Assembly: GCA_947247005.1 (NCBI GenBank)
Contig: OX365955.1
Location: 39,721,822 to 39,785,821, forward strand
Source: Spisula solida
Lineage: Eukaryota; Mollusca; Bivalvia; Venerida; Mactridae
DNA length: 64,000 bases
Direction of reading: 5' to 3'
In this document: in pieces, positions 32,409 to 43,034 of the stretch
How positions within the stretch are numbered: position 1 is the stretch's first letter
Layout: each line of letters opens with the position of its first letter
Made by a program: the position numbers and the translations under genes
Notes under the pieces: model-generated
What the model saw: the letters and a program-made list of their open reading frames with translations, nothing else
What the model was told of the DNA's origin: nothing
Database searches by the model: none

Positions 32409-32729
32409 GTATTGATATGAGTCAGTTTTTAATGTGCTTGATGATGAGCTTATGTTGTCTGTGGATTGTCTGTTGTCTACAATAACACATCTTCGTTCTT
32501 TGTGGATAAAACTTTCCAATACATGTGAGATAAAATATATATATCATATTTAAATCAATGACTGCGGTGTTCCATGCAAATTTCAAAGGAACCAAAGGCC
32601 AATAATCAAAACAATATAAAATGAAAATTACTCTAGCGCTCCAAGTCAAAAAATTACATAATAGATAATTGCCTATTATCTCGCTGTAGTCTCGTTAAAT
32701 AACGTGTTTTACGAGATTTAATGATTAGT

Positions 32730-32743
32730 TGTACACGTGTACA
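32730..32743. promoter_or_regulatory. 14-bp palindrome TGTACACGTGTACA, unit A
   Basis: A perfect palindrome centred on a CACGTG E-box. It lies in one of the best conserved noncoding stretches of group II, after a hairpin CTCGTTAAA...TTTTACGAG. It is identical in B (40,910) and C (50,949) and has one change in D (58,349). It could bind a bHLH factor; no target gene is proven. Confidence 0.35.
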
Positions 32744-33099
32744 CATTTAATTATTTAGAAGACTTTATTGATTATCACATTGGAGTAATGTTGTTTAGGA
32801 GGCCAACAGTCGGATAACATCACGTGGTTTGTTTTTGTTAGACTGGTACCACTTGTCTCATTTTCAGACAGGGTCTATAATAATTTGATAGTAGGAGCAT
32901 GGTCTAGTTTTTCGTGGTAAAGAAAAGGCCGGTAGAAGAATGTGTGTCGAATAGTTCAGGGAAATCGGTCACTTCACATTGCCAGTCTTAAAAGCTAATA
33001 ATAATTGATAATTTGAGCTAATTACGCCGATTGCATATCAAGAGACAAGCTCAGTACATGGTCGAAGATGAAAAATGCCATTAGAAACAACAATTTCAT

Positions 33100-33460
33100 A
33101 TGAAAGGAACAATCGTTTTTCCTTTTGCATTAAGAATCGCTATTGTGCTTCTGCAAGTAGTCGGAGGACGGTGTTCAGTTGTTGAGGCATCAGAAGGTGA
33201 AACGTGTTAATATCGTAAGCTTCACCTATTAGTACTCCATACTATGTCACGAGACATTACGTCGATATGCATATTCTTCTTATTTTACAACTAGTCACAT
33301 TCTGTGTTCAATATGGGACGTACATAAGAGCCGCACCGCTCTCTACGTGTCATATTCAGTGATAATCAAGAAGCATCTTCGCAAATCTAGTTATTGGATT
33401 TACATTAATATCAATCTGTACATACAACCAGCTTCAAGCCTCTGTCGACATCTCCATTGA
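33100..33460 (+). CDS. Candidate small secreted peptide gene, unit A
   Basis: An ATG at 33,100 opens a signal-peptide-like sequence, MKGTIVFPFALRIAIVLLQV, then VGGRCS. Unspliced it ends after 36 residues (TAA 33,208). A donor at 33,197 (GAAG|GTGAAA) and an acceptor ending at 33,359 (CATATTCAG) join in phase 1 to give about 65 residues (VIIKKHLRKSSYWIYININ...). The intron would be 163 bp. B has lost the ATG, D has a stop in the signal sequence, and C has lost the acceptor. Only A could be functional. The family is not recognised. Confidence 0.25.
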
Positions 33461-33793
33461 TCATATCTACCAAGATGGCGAATATTGCTCAAAATCTAGC
33501 TTACATACGTTCCCAGATACTTATACTAATACATGCACCGTATTTCAAACCGATGAAAGAGAAAATAATCACCGTAATACCACGATTACAAATGTATTCC
33601 GATCGCCAGCATACTTAGGTCTAATCGGGCCGGAGGCTGGACAGACATCGACCGGTCATCAGACGGAGGCAGGAGTAATTTATGTCTCTTTTGACATATT
33701 ATATTGCTACTCATCGACCGGCGTCAGTACGGTGCCTATACATTGGGTACACATCGGTCACAAGGATATTGTCCGATGTCTGGGTGATTTGTG
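33366..33793 (+). CDS. Conserved open frame with hydrophobic N-terminus, unit A
   Basis: The frame is open from SRSIFANLVIGFTLISICTY, through VDISIDHIYQDGEYC and RSPAYLGLIGPEAGQT, to KDIVRCLGDL before TGA. It has several Cys residues but no ATG at its start, so it would need an upstream exon. Unit B is open throughout (to 41,972). Unit C has a TAA after TGCCCAAAATCTAAC. Unit D keeps frame through a net 3-bp gain and a 3-bp loss but then has a TAA. A secreted or membrane-anchored protein exon in decay is possible; the family is unknown. Confidence 0.3.
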
Positions 33794-34104
33794 ACCTAAG
33801 TATATTCACCTCGTATTGTGGAAACATAGTTGTGTCTATCTATGTATATAATATAACATAAACACGTCCCAGAAACAATCTTTGAAAGCTTTATCACATT
33901 TATTGAAAGCAAAATTGTCATTAATGAAACTTCTTCATGAATATAATGTCTTCAAACCATGCGTACTGATGAATAATACGTCTATGTGAAAAAGACGACA
34001 CCACTTGATTATGTGTTAAATGATTTGATCATGTTTTGTTTGTTTTATTTGTTTTCATTGTGTTATCGCCGTGTTTAAACACGTTTTATGTCCCATACAG
34101 TAGT

Positions 34105-34360
34105 TTATACTAATTTATTTAAGGTCAATTGTGAAACAAGTTTTTCCAACTTATATTAGTCACTCTCGACACCTCATTCCTGATGTTATCCATCGCCATG
34201 AGTGTACGAGAGAAGAGACGCCAGATTCCCTTTTATGCTGAGCGTCTAGCAAGGGAATTTCTGGTACCATTTTTATATCGTCTTTGGTATGACGCGGCCA
34301 GGGATCGAACCCGAAACCTCCCGCACTCGCAGCGAACGCTCAACAACTAGGCTATCGAGG
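34105..34360 (-). repeat. tRNA-derived SINE, minus strand, unit A
   Basis: The tRNA-like head is at the right end on the minus strand (TAGCCTAGTTGTTGAGCG A box, GGGTTCGATCCC B box), and the body contains GACGCTCAGCATAAAAGGG. Both sides carry ATACAGTAGT (34,095-34,104 and 34,361-34,370), a 10-bp target duplication. Units C (about 52,294) and D (about 59,685) show the unfilled site. It entered before A and B separated. Confidence 0.85.
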
Positions 34361-34628
34361 ATACAGTAGTCATCAGACATAACCAGTTTTCCTGGAATCA
34401 ATTTATCAACCAGTAATAACTTGTTCTTCCGCTAGCAACTAACAACTTCTCCACATGTGGTGGACATGACTATAGTCAGTGACACGGACATATAATGCTC
34501 GGGTGACAAGGTAGCACTCTATCGACTGCGCTAACAGAGCGGGGTATATGAATATTCAACCTGTATAATGCATGGTATGTATTACTTAATCATATTACCT
34601 TAGAGTAATTAAATGACTGATCCAAGTT

Positions 34629-34858
34629 AAGATAACCTAGTTGTAGAGCGCCCACTACGAGGAGGAGAGGTTCCGGGTTAGATCCCAGGCCGCGACATAC
34701 AAAGTCGTTAACATGTGTTCTGTTGTACAAATGTATATCTTTCTTGCTGTCCTCTCAGCATGGTTAGTTCTTGGTAACAGGTTATTCGCCCTGTGTCCGG
34801 ATACTAGTAATGTGACTGGACAGTCTCAATATGGCTGAAATTGTGTTGACCCGTGAGA
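34629..34858 (+). repeat. tRNA-derived SINE, plus strand, unit A
   Basis: AACCTAGTTGTAGAGCGC and GGGTTAGATCCCAGG are A- and B-box-like. The body has CTCAGCATGGTTAG, CCCTGTGTCCGGATACTAG and AATGTGACTGG, as in molluscan tRNA-SINEs I recall. Counterparts are B 42,808-43,034, C 52,567-52,690 (shortened, with intact GGTTCGATCC) and D 59,951-60,178. Confidence 0.65.
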
Positions 34859-35502
34859 TTTAACAATATTTACGTTAAAAACTACATTAAGTAATAATCG
34901 ATATAGTTATTTTTTTTTCAAAATGAGCCCAGAACCCCGACGCCTTATCATACCGTTTTATTTGTTCATTGCGTACATTGATCGATTTGTAATATAATAC
35001 CAGATCTATAAGCAGAACTTTGTATACAAATATTAGTTTAATTTCCGAACCGGATAAACATTGTTGTGACGTATCTACATAGACATTGTACCGTCGGTAA
35101 GGATATATCTTAAATGAATGCTTGCCAAAGCAACACTCTACTTCTGAATAGCACAATAGAACCAGGCATTGTTAGCGCCAGCATGCCATATACTATTTAC
35201 AGAATGACTCGTCACTCAATGGTTTGGTGAAGTCCACTGTATCTATCTAAGAAACAAACCTTCTTTCAGCTGTATTTGTCATAGTTGGATTTTCAAATAA
35301 CTTTTAACTTTTTAACAAAACATTTTATCGTGATATATTTAAAACACGATTTCGTTGTCATATTCGGATGTTAATGCTGCTATTTTTGTATTATAATTTT
35401 CGGCTCATTGAGCTTTTTCATAATATCCGTATAGTTTCCTCCTTGAAAATTAGAGTTGAAATTATATTTCTGTACAGATAAACGACGGCCATTTTGAACT
35501 CA

Positions 35503-35645
35503 TGGTGAAACCGTGTGGCTTGCCATCTCACGTGTTTCCGTTCTGCAAATGCTGCCTCCAAAATCTAGCCACGAAGCTTTGGGAAGCACCAAGCGTCAAT
35601 GCAACCTGCCGCTGGAATTGGTCAATAAGGATAATTAATTGTGTC
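35503..35645 (-). pseudogene. Tc1/mariner transposase helix-turn-helix relic, unit A
   Basis: On the minus strand the frame reads ILIDQFQRQVALTLGASQSF then VARFWRQHLQNGNT before TGA. SQSxVxRxWRxxxxTG is the N-terminal DNA-binding pattern of Tc1-like transposases. The Cys-rich frame on the plus strand (MVKPCGLPSHVF...) is its shadow. The catalytic domain is absent. Confidence 0.6.
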
Positions 35646-35701
35646 CACTTGGACTCTAAACAGTGTGTCGTTAAAATAACCTCGCAACAAAGATAGACAA
35701 T

Positions 35702-35941
35702 GTGGAAAACATTAGCATATTCTTCATAACGCGTCTACATATGTTATTGACCAAACTGGCGTATGTCCCAAAAATCGGCATTTTAGGACATGTGGATTTA
35801 CAGACCATTACTTCAGATCTGTTTCAGTATTTAGGTATCAAATCCTTGTTTTACAAGCGGGTAGTAACAGTTTGCGTGGACAATCAAAATTGTTGTGATC
35901 GTATTGATCATAATATAAAACACGAACCCAGCAGTTTATAG
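35702..35941 (+). CDS. Conserved small open frame, unit A
   Basis: The shared core is MLLTKLAYVP.IGIL.HVDL and QTITSD..QY.G..SLFYK..VT. It is found in B (43,920-44,150), C (54,137-54,376) and D (61,077-61,307). B and D add a common tail ending DRIDPLNCV. Between B and D replacing and silent changes are about equal, which does not favour strong selection. Function unknown. Confidence 0.22.
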   Translation: MENISIFFITRLHMLLTKLAYVPKIGILGHVDLQTITSDLFQYLGIKSLFYKRVVTVCVDNQNCCDRIDHNIKHEPSSL

Positions 35942-36246
35942 ATACAAATCTGCTGCCAGAGATTTTGAGTGAGAATCTAACTTGATCCATACGATACCAG
36001 TAAAACCAATGATAAGTAGCATGGGTCTATTGAACAATCTTATTCCATTTGCCATGTACATTAGATGATAGCAGAAGTTACTTTAATTGTATCTGACGTG
36101 TGTATGGTATTAATGACATGCTCCGAGCTTCTTTATATCAATGATGTAAATCGCTTTCTGAAAATGTATTGACTTGTAACGAGCGTGTTTAGATAGAGAG
36201 AAATCATAGTAGAATTATCACTGTAGAGATAGGAACATCTGGGGTA

Positions 36247-36384
36247 CGTTGCCTAAGCAAAGCGCTACCGAGCGCTTTATTCAGTCACCATATGTTCAAT
36301 TAAGTATAGAAGGCAAGGATAACCACCCGTGAAAAGCGCTTCATAGCGCTATCCTATGTTAACGGACAACAGACCTAGGCAACG
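36247..36384. mobile_element. CGTTGCCTA short inverted-repeat element, unit A
   Basis: The ends CGTTGCCTAAG and CGTTGCCTAGG (reverse complement) bound 138 bp with internal hairpins (AGCGCTACCGAGCGCT, AGCGCTTCATAGCGCT). Counterparts are at about 44,778-44,915, 55,030-55,167 and 62,168-62,305. Target duplication is unclear. Confidence 0.45.
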
Positions 36385-36630
36385 ATCATTGAGTTCGTAT
36401 CGGTCTTTATTTTAAACGAAGGATGTTTGTTTCGAACAATAACATTTGAGTCTGGTTTGAAATATATGCATGTTGTAACAGCAGGTCTTGGCCTGCATGC
36501 GCGCAATCTGTAGAGTTACTTGTTTCTACTTGATACACAAGAACCGTCCGCTTTGGGATAACTATAAACAACAGTATCTCACTACAGTAGTTCACCGATG
36601 TTGGTAAATGGTTTTCAATGAAAACTTAAA

Positions 36631-36711
36631 AAAGAATATATCGCTGGCTTAGAAAGAGAAGGTCGTAAGAACGAAATCGATATGATGAGAAAACAAGTAA
36701 AACCTGTCTAA
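36631..36711 (+). pseudogene. Coiled-coil exon relic, unit A (5' part deleted)
   Basis: The frame KEYIAGLEREGRKNEIDMMR then KQVKPV ends in TAA. It is open and strongly coil-like, but the preceding part of the exon present in B and C is missing. It sits before the shared block, where group I has the coiled-coil terminal exon. Confidence 0.4.
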
Positions 36712-37554
36712 AAACTACTCTTTACTTGTGGAAAAACAAGCTTTTTAAACTTCGGTTCGGTCAAGATGATCAGTTCCGATTTTTATGAAAATAGACTCAT
36801 AATTAAGAAGCGCTTTGTGATGCAGATTTCCAATATATATAAGTCTAATAAGGTTGACCTTCTTATTCTAAGCCAGCGAGTTATATGCGCAATAAATGTT
36901 AGGCTGAATGAACAGTAACACTTGAACTGCACGAAATTGATCCAGTATATACGTTTGTGTTAATATTCCAATAGCTTCCAAGACGACCTCATCGGCTCTA
37001 TACATTTTACATTGCAATACGAGCTGACATTATACCATCAGTATTCGTCCATAGACAAAATGCCATGGTTTAAGCGACTGTAACATGAGACACCGTTTTA
37101 GTAGAATGGCGTAAATATTCAAATGATCTGGCGTATATTTTCCGGGAATATCCGAGACAGTCCCTTGATTATTTAAATGTCACAAGACCAATTTGTTCCA
37201 GGACGATACCGCTAAACCATTCGTGAAAAACAATACTTTATTAGTTCACTATTTTCATATTATTTTGAAAGCATATCTGCGAAAGACCCTTGTTTATTTG
37301 TCACAGGACAAAAATGGTTCCAGGATGCTGCTACTAACCTAATGCATGACAATTATTATTCTGTGAAAGCCTCTTGTTTATTTTAATGACACTGAAAACG
37401 GTGTTCCATGATGCTGCTGATAAACTAATTCATGAAAACAATACGTATACTGTAAAATAGTTAACATTCGTTATTTTCGCAAATGAACTAGATGAAATTA
37501 ATTAAATCTCCATGAACAATTGGCCTTAAATATGTTTTACATATGATTTTTCTT

Positions 37555-38160
37555 TCAATATTTCTTGACAATTGATTCTATCGCGGAGCGTCGAGAATAT
37601 CAGCTATCTGAATACGTTCCAATAATGTTCAAACATTACGGGGAAGACTGTTCCTGGTTATCCAATTCTATAAAGAGCTTTAAATAAAAAAAATGAAAAG
37701 ACAGAACGATCAATGGGCCTTTTGTCGTCCTTACGCTTCAAGCTTGTATTGAAATGTTTGAATAAGCAACTAGTTCCATCGCGTTCTGTTTGTCAAGCAA
37801 GAACATGTTTTTTGTGTCTGCTACATTGTTTTCAAGCTGTTGGTGGCTATCGTATTTCGTGTAGGTGACTAACTGACCAATAAAACAATAAATTTGCTAA
37901 TAATCTAAACATATTTCATGTCAATCAATATCAAATTATGAAATATCTAGAGTTGTATTATCAATACATGTAATACATATCAATTTCAAACGGTTGTAGA
38001 CGTCACTGGATGTTTTATTCATTAAAAAAACGGGTTTAAATATGGCTGCGGATTTTACTTTAACATTCCTTAGTGATGAATTTGCTATACAAGTAGTTGA
38101 AATGATGATTTTTAAATTGTGTGCTATCCCAATACTTGAAATCATTTAAGTTAAGGATGT
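37555..38160. repeat. Block shared by all units (unit A copy) with open MAAVF ORF
   Basis: Same block as 7,118. At its end ATG 38,042 opens MAADFTLTFLSDEFAIQVVE, 35 residues to TAA 38,149. This is the only uninterrupted version of that ORF in the window. Confidence 0.7.
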
Positions 38161-38221
38161 GCGAGCGGTTTGATTCCCACATTGCCAGGTCATAGATTAT
38201 AAGAATCCACCAAGAGCTTCT

Positions 38222-38332
38222 ATGTAGAATAAGAATACCACACCCGAAGGTTCGGATTTTAACCAGGGACGAAGGTTGCCGATTTCCTGGTTAAAATTTC
38301 CACCCCGAGGGTGAGATATCCTTATCCTACAT
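38222..38332. mobile_element. CCCTCGGG foldback element, unit A
   Basis: ATGTAGAATAAGAATACC and, inverted, ATGTAGGATAAGGATATC form the ends. Inner arms CACCCGAAGG/CCCGAGGGTG and TTTTAACCAGG/CCTGGTTAAAA extend the fold over most of the 111 bp. It is also at 47,098-47,208. A fragment of the same family (CTCACCCTCGGGCACGGAATT in part) occurs at about 40,127. Confidence 0.7.
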
Positions 38333-39872
38333 TGACTGTCGCGTGTGGATTATTTTTCTCCGACGTAATTTGACTTTATAACATTATTTAGCTTTCATAT
38401 CGGCAACATGACCTCTTCATAACGCGCTGTTGGCCGTACGTTCTCATTCAAAACAATCATTAATAATATCGTAAATATATATACGTATATACTAATAGTC
38501 TGGTCCCATGTATTGACACGATGCTTAGTATCAAACACTCCCTGGTAAGGCTGAAACAGTCAGAGTTCGATTTATCGCCCACTGTCAACTAAGACGCAAC
38601 TAACTGACGTAAACCTAACTATTTGTACAAACAAGTTTTCTCGATCGATTGGAACCTCAAATTAACTAATTATCTGGAAGCCACGTGTGGGTAGATGGTT
38701 TAAGTTCACCTAAAGAATAATGACGACGATGTGGGGAATATCACAGTTTCTGTTACGCATGGCATTATTATGTTTACGTATACTTGTATAACGCCAAAAG
38801 CCGGGTACTTGAACTTAATAATGTTATTTCACTCTAGTGACATCTCATCACTTTGTTTAAAGCCACATTATCTCTCACAATACCTTTTTTTGACCATCCA
38901 GTAACTAGACTAGTAACAGAGAATTAGGATATTTATCACAAATGATCAATGACGACATAATGTTTAATGTATCTGTCAAAACAGTTTGTCAAAAGTCACA
39001 TTTTAGTAAAATGTATGGATGACAAATTTTAATTTTGCAAGAGTTGCTTCCCTTAGGTTATAAATTGTGCATTTTTTGTTTTCAATTCATTGTTTTGCCA
39101 ACAAACCAACAGGAGGTTGTATTAGTTTTTCTTCCATCTTATGGTGTTTTCCACCTTTGGGGCTCAACTAAAGTGCTCCTAATCCATGGCTCTTCAAATC
39201 GGTTATCAAGTTTATGCCGTTTAAGGCCTGATGTGGCTTTAAGAGAAATCATTTTTTTTCGTTAAATTGTATAATTTTCAACATAATGGTTTCGTTTGAA
39301 CGGATCATAAAATACTTCAAAATGGAATGTCTGGATGTCGCATGGTTAACATTCTTAGCTTAAATTGTAATGCATCCTTCACGGATGGTCTATTTGTTGG
39401 CCTCTTTCGTGAGTTTATTTTCGCACCGTACAACTAGTTGCGTTGAAGGCAGTTTTATTGATTGTCTGTAGCGCTGCCTCATTTATTAAATGGCGACAGG
39501 CATATCGTTCGCTCATGGATGATTTTCAGAATTGCAACATATTGACGCCTCCCATAATTTGGTCATAACAAAACATTCGGAACAACCTGGGTCGTTTTCG
39601 AACGATGTTTTATTGTTGTAGCGATGCTAAATCACTTGAATCATGCATGTAGCATTTATGTGCGCTCAAGAGCTACAGTGCGCGCTTTCTTCAAGTAAAC
39701 ACTTAGGTCATTCAGTGTTTATCACCGAATCGGTATCAAGTTATTAGTACTTGACAACGAAAATACGTTTTTTCTAAATCAAAGCATGTACGTCATTAAA
39801 GGTCACATACCTGCAATAAATACGTACACCATAAAGCACGCAAATTAACACTTGCATTATGTATGATACGCA

Positions 39873-40480
39873 GCCGAGCCGGAAAAACTTTTACTTCATT
39901 CACGGCACTAACCTATTATTCTATTTATCCAGTCGCTTAATCTGCTCAGTAAGCGGATCAAACTCAGGACTATATTGTCACTCTTTCATTAACTAGCGCG
40001 CAACGTCACGTTCGTTCCGTGACGTCATGATAAACAACGACGTCGGACATCTTGATAGACGTCATGTAGACGCAGGTAAGACGAAGAAAATAACCGATCA
40101 ACCACCAGCTCATTTAGGATAGGAAAACCTCACCCTCGGGCACGGAATTGCAACCGGCGACTCCCATATAAGAAGAAGTCCGTCAGATCACGGGGTAAGG
40201 TGACGGATTATCACTAGTCACATGACCAGGTGACCAATTATCGCTAAGTTTATCAGGCACCCCGTTAACAGGCAGATTTTGCCGGAAGTGACTGGATAAA
40301 GGGTATTAATACCCTATAGAATTTTGGATACTAAATAACTACAAAATGCCGATGTTTCGCAAGTTATTTAAATGTCAGCGTGGTTGTTAATTGGATATAC
40401 AGGCAACTATACCAAATTTACGCGAATATTTGACAGTTTTATTTTTGCATTACTTCAATATGTGAGGCAGCACCTTAATT
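39873..40480. other. Private, GC-richer segment of unit B with inverted repeat
   Basis: It replaces the A/C frame described at 31,811. TTTATCCAGTC (39,924-39,934) and GACTGGATAAA (40,290-40,300) are an 11-bp inverted pair that may bound an element. Inside are a perfect CRE palindrome TGACGTCA (40,020-40,027), further GACGTC cores, and a relative of the CCCTCGGG foldback. GGGTATTAATACCC (40,301-40,314) is a palindrome immediately after the right arm. Confidence 0.5.
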
Positions 40481-40539
40481 AATTGTTCTTATATTAAATA
40501 ATTAAAAATATGTTCTTAAAGGGTTAACGTATTGGGTCA

Positions 40540-40601
40540 AGTCTGAATTAACTCTCTGTCATTACGTAACTAATGGAATAGTACGACCGGGAACCAGACT
40601 A
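40540..40601. mobile_element. AGTCTGG element, unit B
   Basis: AGTCTGAATT...GGGAACCAGACTA; same site as in A, C and D. Confidence 0.5.
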
Positions 40602-40909
40602 ATTGATGTGATCTTTAAGTCAGTTTATTTTGTGCATTCCTGATGAGGTTATGCTGTCTATAACACACCTTCGTTATTTGTGGAATAAAGCTTTCCAAAG
40701 CATGTGAAATAAAGATATATATCATATTTAAATCAATAAATGCGGTGTTCCATACACAATTTCAAAGGGTCCAAAGGCCAATAATCAAAACAATATAAAA
40801 TGAAAATTACTCTAGCGCTCCAAGTCAAATAATTACATAATAGATAATTGCCCATAATCTCGCTGTAGTCTCGTTAAATAACGTGTTTTTACGAGATTTA
40901 ATGATAAGT

Positions 40910-40923
40910 TGTACACGTGTACA
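40910..40923. promoter_or_regulatory. 14-bp palindrome TGTACACGTGTACA, unit B
   Basis: Identical to 32,730-32,743, in the same context. Confidence 0.35.
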
Positions 40924-41540
40924 CATTTAATTATTTAGAAGACATTATTGATTATCACATTGGAGTAATGTTGTTTAGGAGGCCAACAGTCGGATTACAT
41001 CACGTGGTTTGTTTTTGTTAGACTGATACCACTTGTCTCCTTCTCAGACACGGTCTTTAATAATTTGATAGTAGGAGCATAGTACCAGTCTAAGTTTTCG
41101 TGTGAAAGAAAAGGCCGATAGAAGAATGTGTGTCAAATAGTTCAAGGAAATCGGTCACTTCACATTGCCTGTCTTAAAAGCTACTAGTAATAATAATTGA
41201 TAATTTGAGATAATTACGCCAATTGCATATCAAGAGTCACTCTCAGTACATGGTCGAAGATGACAAATGACATTAGAAACAACAATTTCATTATTAAAGG
41301 AACCATTGTATTTCCTTTTGCATTAAGAATCGCTAATGTGCTTCTGCAAGTAGTCGGAGGACGGTGTTCAGTTGTTGAGGCATCAGAAGGTGAAACGTGT
41401 TAATATCGTAAGCTTCACCTTTAATACTTTATACTCGGCACAAGATAAGACATTGCTATGCATATTCTTCTTTTTTCACAACTAGACACATTTTGTGTTC
41501 GCTCTGGGACGTACCGCTCTCTACAAGACAGATTCAGTGA

Positions 41541-41972
41541 TAATCAAGAAGCATCTACGCAAATCTAGTTATTGGATTTACATTAATATTAATCTGTACA
41601 TACAACCAGCCTCAAGCCTCTGTCGACATCTCCATTGATCATATCTACCAAGTGGGCGAATATTGCTCAAAATCTAGCTTACATACGTTTCCAGATACTT
41701 ATACTAATACATGTACCGTATTTCAAACCGATGAAAGAGAAAATAATCACCGTAATACCACGATTACAAATGTATTCCGATCGCCAGCATACTTAGGTCT
41801 AATCGGGCCGGAGGCTGGACAGACATCGACCGGTCATCAGACGGAGGCAGGAGTAATTTATGTCTCTTTTGACATATTATGTTGCTACTCATCGACCGGC
41901 GTCAGTACGGTGCCTATACATTGGGTACACATCGGTCACAAGGATATTGTCCGATGTCTGGGTGATTTGTGA
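41541..41972 (+). CDS. Conserved open frame with hydrophobic N-terminus, unit B
   Basis: Counterpart of 33,366-33,793, open throughout, with QVGEYC where A has QDGEYC. The GTG at 41,652 is not a credible start in a eukaryote. The frame continues upstream into the hydrophobic stretch, so any product would depend on splicing from an upstream exon. The signal-peptide ORF upstream has lost its ATG here (ATT). Confidence 0.28.
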
Positions 41973-42281
41973 CCTAAGTATATTCACCTCGTATTGTGGA
42001 AACATAGTTGTGTCTATCTATGTATATAATATAACATAAACACGTCCCAGAAACAATCTTTGAAAGCTTTATCACATTTATTGAAAGCAAAATTGTCATT
42101 AATGAAACTTCTTCATGAATATAATGTCTTCAAACCATGCGTACTGATGAATAATACGTCTATGTGAAAAAGACGACACCACTTGATTATGTGTTAAATG
42201 ATTTGATCATGTTTTTTTGTTTTATTTGTTTTCATTGTGTTATCGCCGTGTTTAAACACGTTTTATGTCCCATACAGTAGT

Positions 42282-42537
42282 TTATACTAATTTATTTAAG
42301 GTCAATTGTGAAACAAGTTTTTCCAACTTATATTAATCACTCTCGACACCTCATTCCTGATGTTATCCATCGCCATGAGTGTATGAGAGAAGAGACGCCA
42401 GATTCCCTTTTATGCTGAGCGTCTAGCAAGGGAATTTCTGGTACCATTTTTATATCGTCTTTGGTATGACGCGGCCAGGGATCGAACCCGAAACCTCCCG
42501 CACTCGCAGCGAACGCTCAACAACTAGGCTATCGAGG
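42282..42537 (-). repeat. tRNA-derived SINE, minus strand, unit B
   Basis: 256 bp, same insertion as 34,105-34,360, flanked by ATACAGTAGT at 42,272 and 42,538. Confidence 0.85.
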
Positions 42538-42807
42538 ATACAGTAGTCATCAGACATAACCAGTTTTCCTGGAATCAATTTATCAACCAGTAATAACTTG
42601 TTCTTCCGCTAGCAACTAACAACTTCTCCACATGTGGTGGACATGACTATAGGCAGTGACACGGACATATAATGCTCGGGTGACAAGGTAGCACTCTATC
42701 GACTGCGCTAACAGAGCGGGGTATATGAATATTCAACCTGTATAATGAATGGTATGTATTACTTAATCATATTACCTTAGAGTAATTAAATGACTGATCC
42801 AAGTTAA

Positions 42808-43034
42808 GATAACCTAGTTGTAGAGCGCCCACTACGAGGAGGAGAGGTTCCGGGTTAGATCCCAGGCCGCGACATACAAAGTCGTTAACATTTGTTCTGT
42901 TGTACAAATGTATATCTTTCTTGCTGTCCTCTCAGCATGGTTAGTTCCTGGTAACAGCTTGTTCGCCCTGTGTCCGGATACTAGTAATGTGACTGGGCAG
43001 TCTCAATATGGCTGAAATTGTGTTGACCCGTGAG
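42808..43034 (+). repeat. tRNA-derived SINE, plus strand, unit B
   Basis: Counterpart of 34,629-34,858, with the same altered B box GGTTAGATCC. Confidence 0.65.

Larger units (their letters stand above)
30230..38460 (+). repeat. Tandem unit A (group II)
   Basis: Order: LINE relic, 34-bp minisatellite, AT-rich stretch, AGTCTGG element, palindrome, secreted-type ORFs, two SINEs in opposed orientation, Tc1 relic, small ORF, CGTTGCC element, truncated coiled-coil relic, shared block, CCCTCGGG foldback. It matches unit B at an offset of exactly 8,179 from 33,473 to 35,700. Compared with B and C it has lost about 450 bp before 36,630 and the segment holding 44,160-44,640. No other gene is seen. 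Confidence 0.85.

Noticed and set aside
33480..33600. ATG in a strong Kozak context (AAGATGGCG) opening a 47-codon frame in unit A
   Set aside because: The ATG is absent from B, C and D and the frame is not otherwise better kept than the overlapping one.
35502..35696. Cys-rich frame MVKPCGLPSHVF... repeated in A, B and D as a possible small Cys-rich protein
   Set aside because: The opposite strand encodes a recognisable Tc1-like helix-turn-helix segment, and the plus-strand frame is its shadow.
41652..41972. Gene start at GTG 41,652
   Set aside because: GTG is not a credible start in this eukaryotic context, and the frame continues upstream into a hydrophobic stretch.
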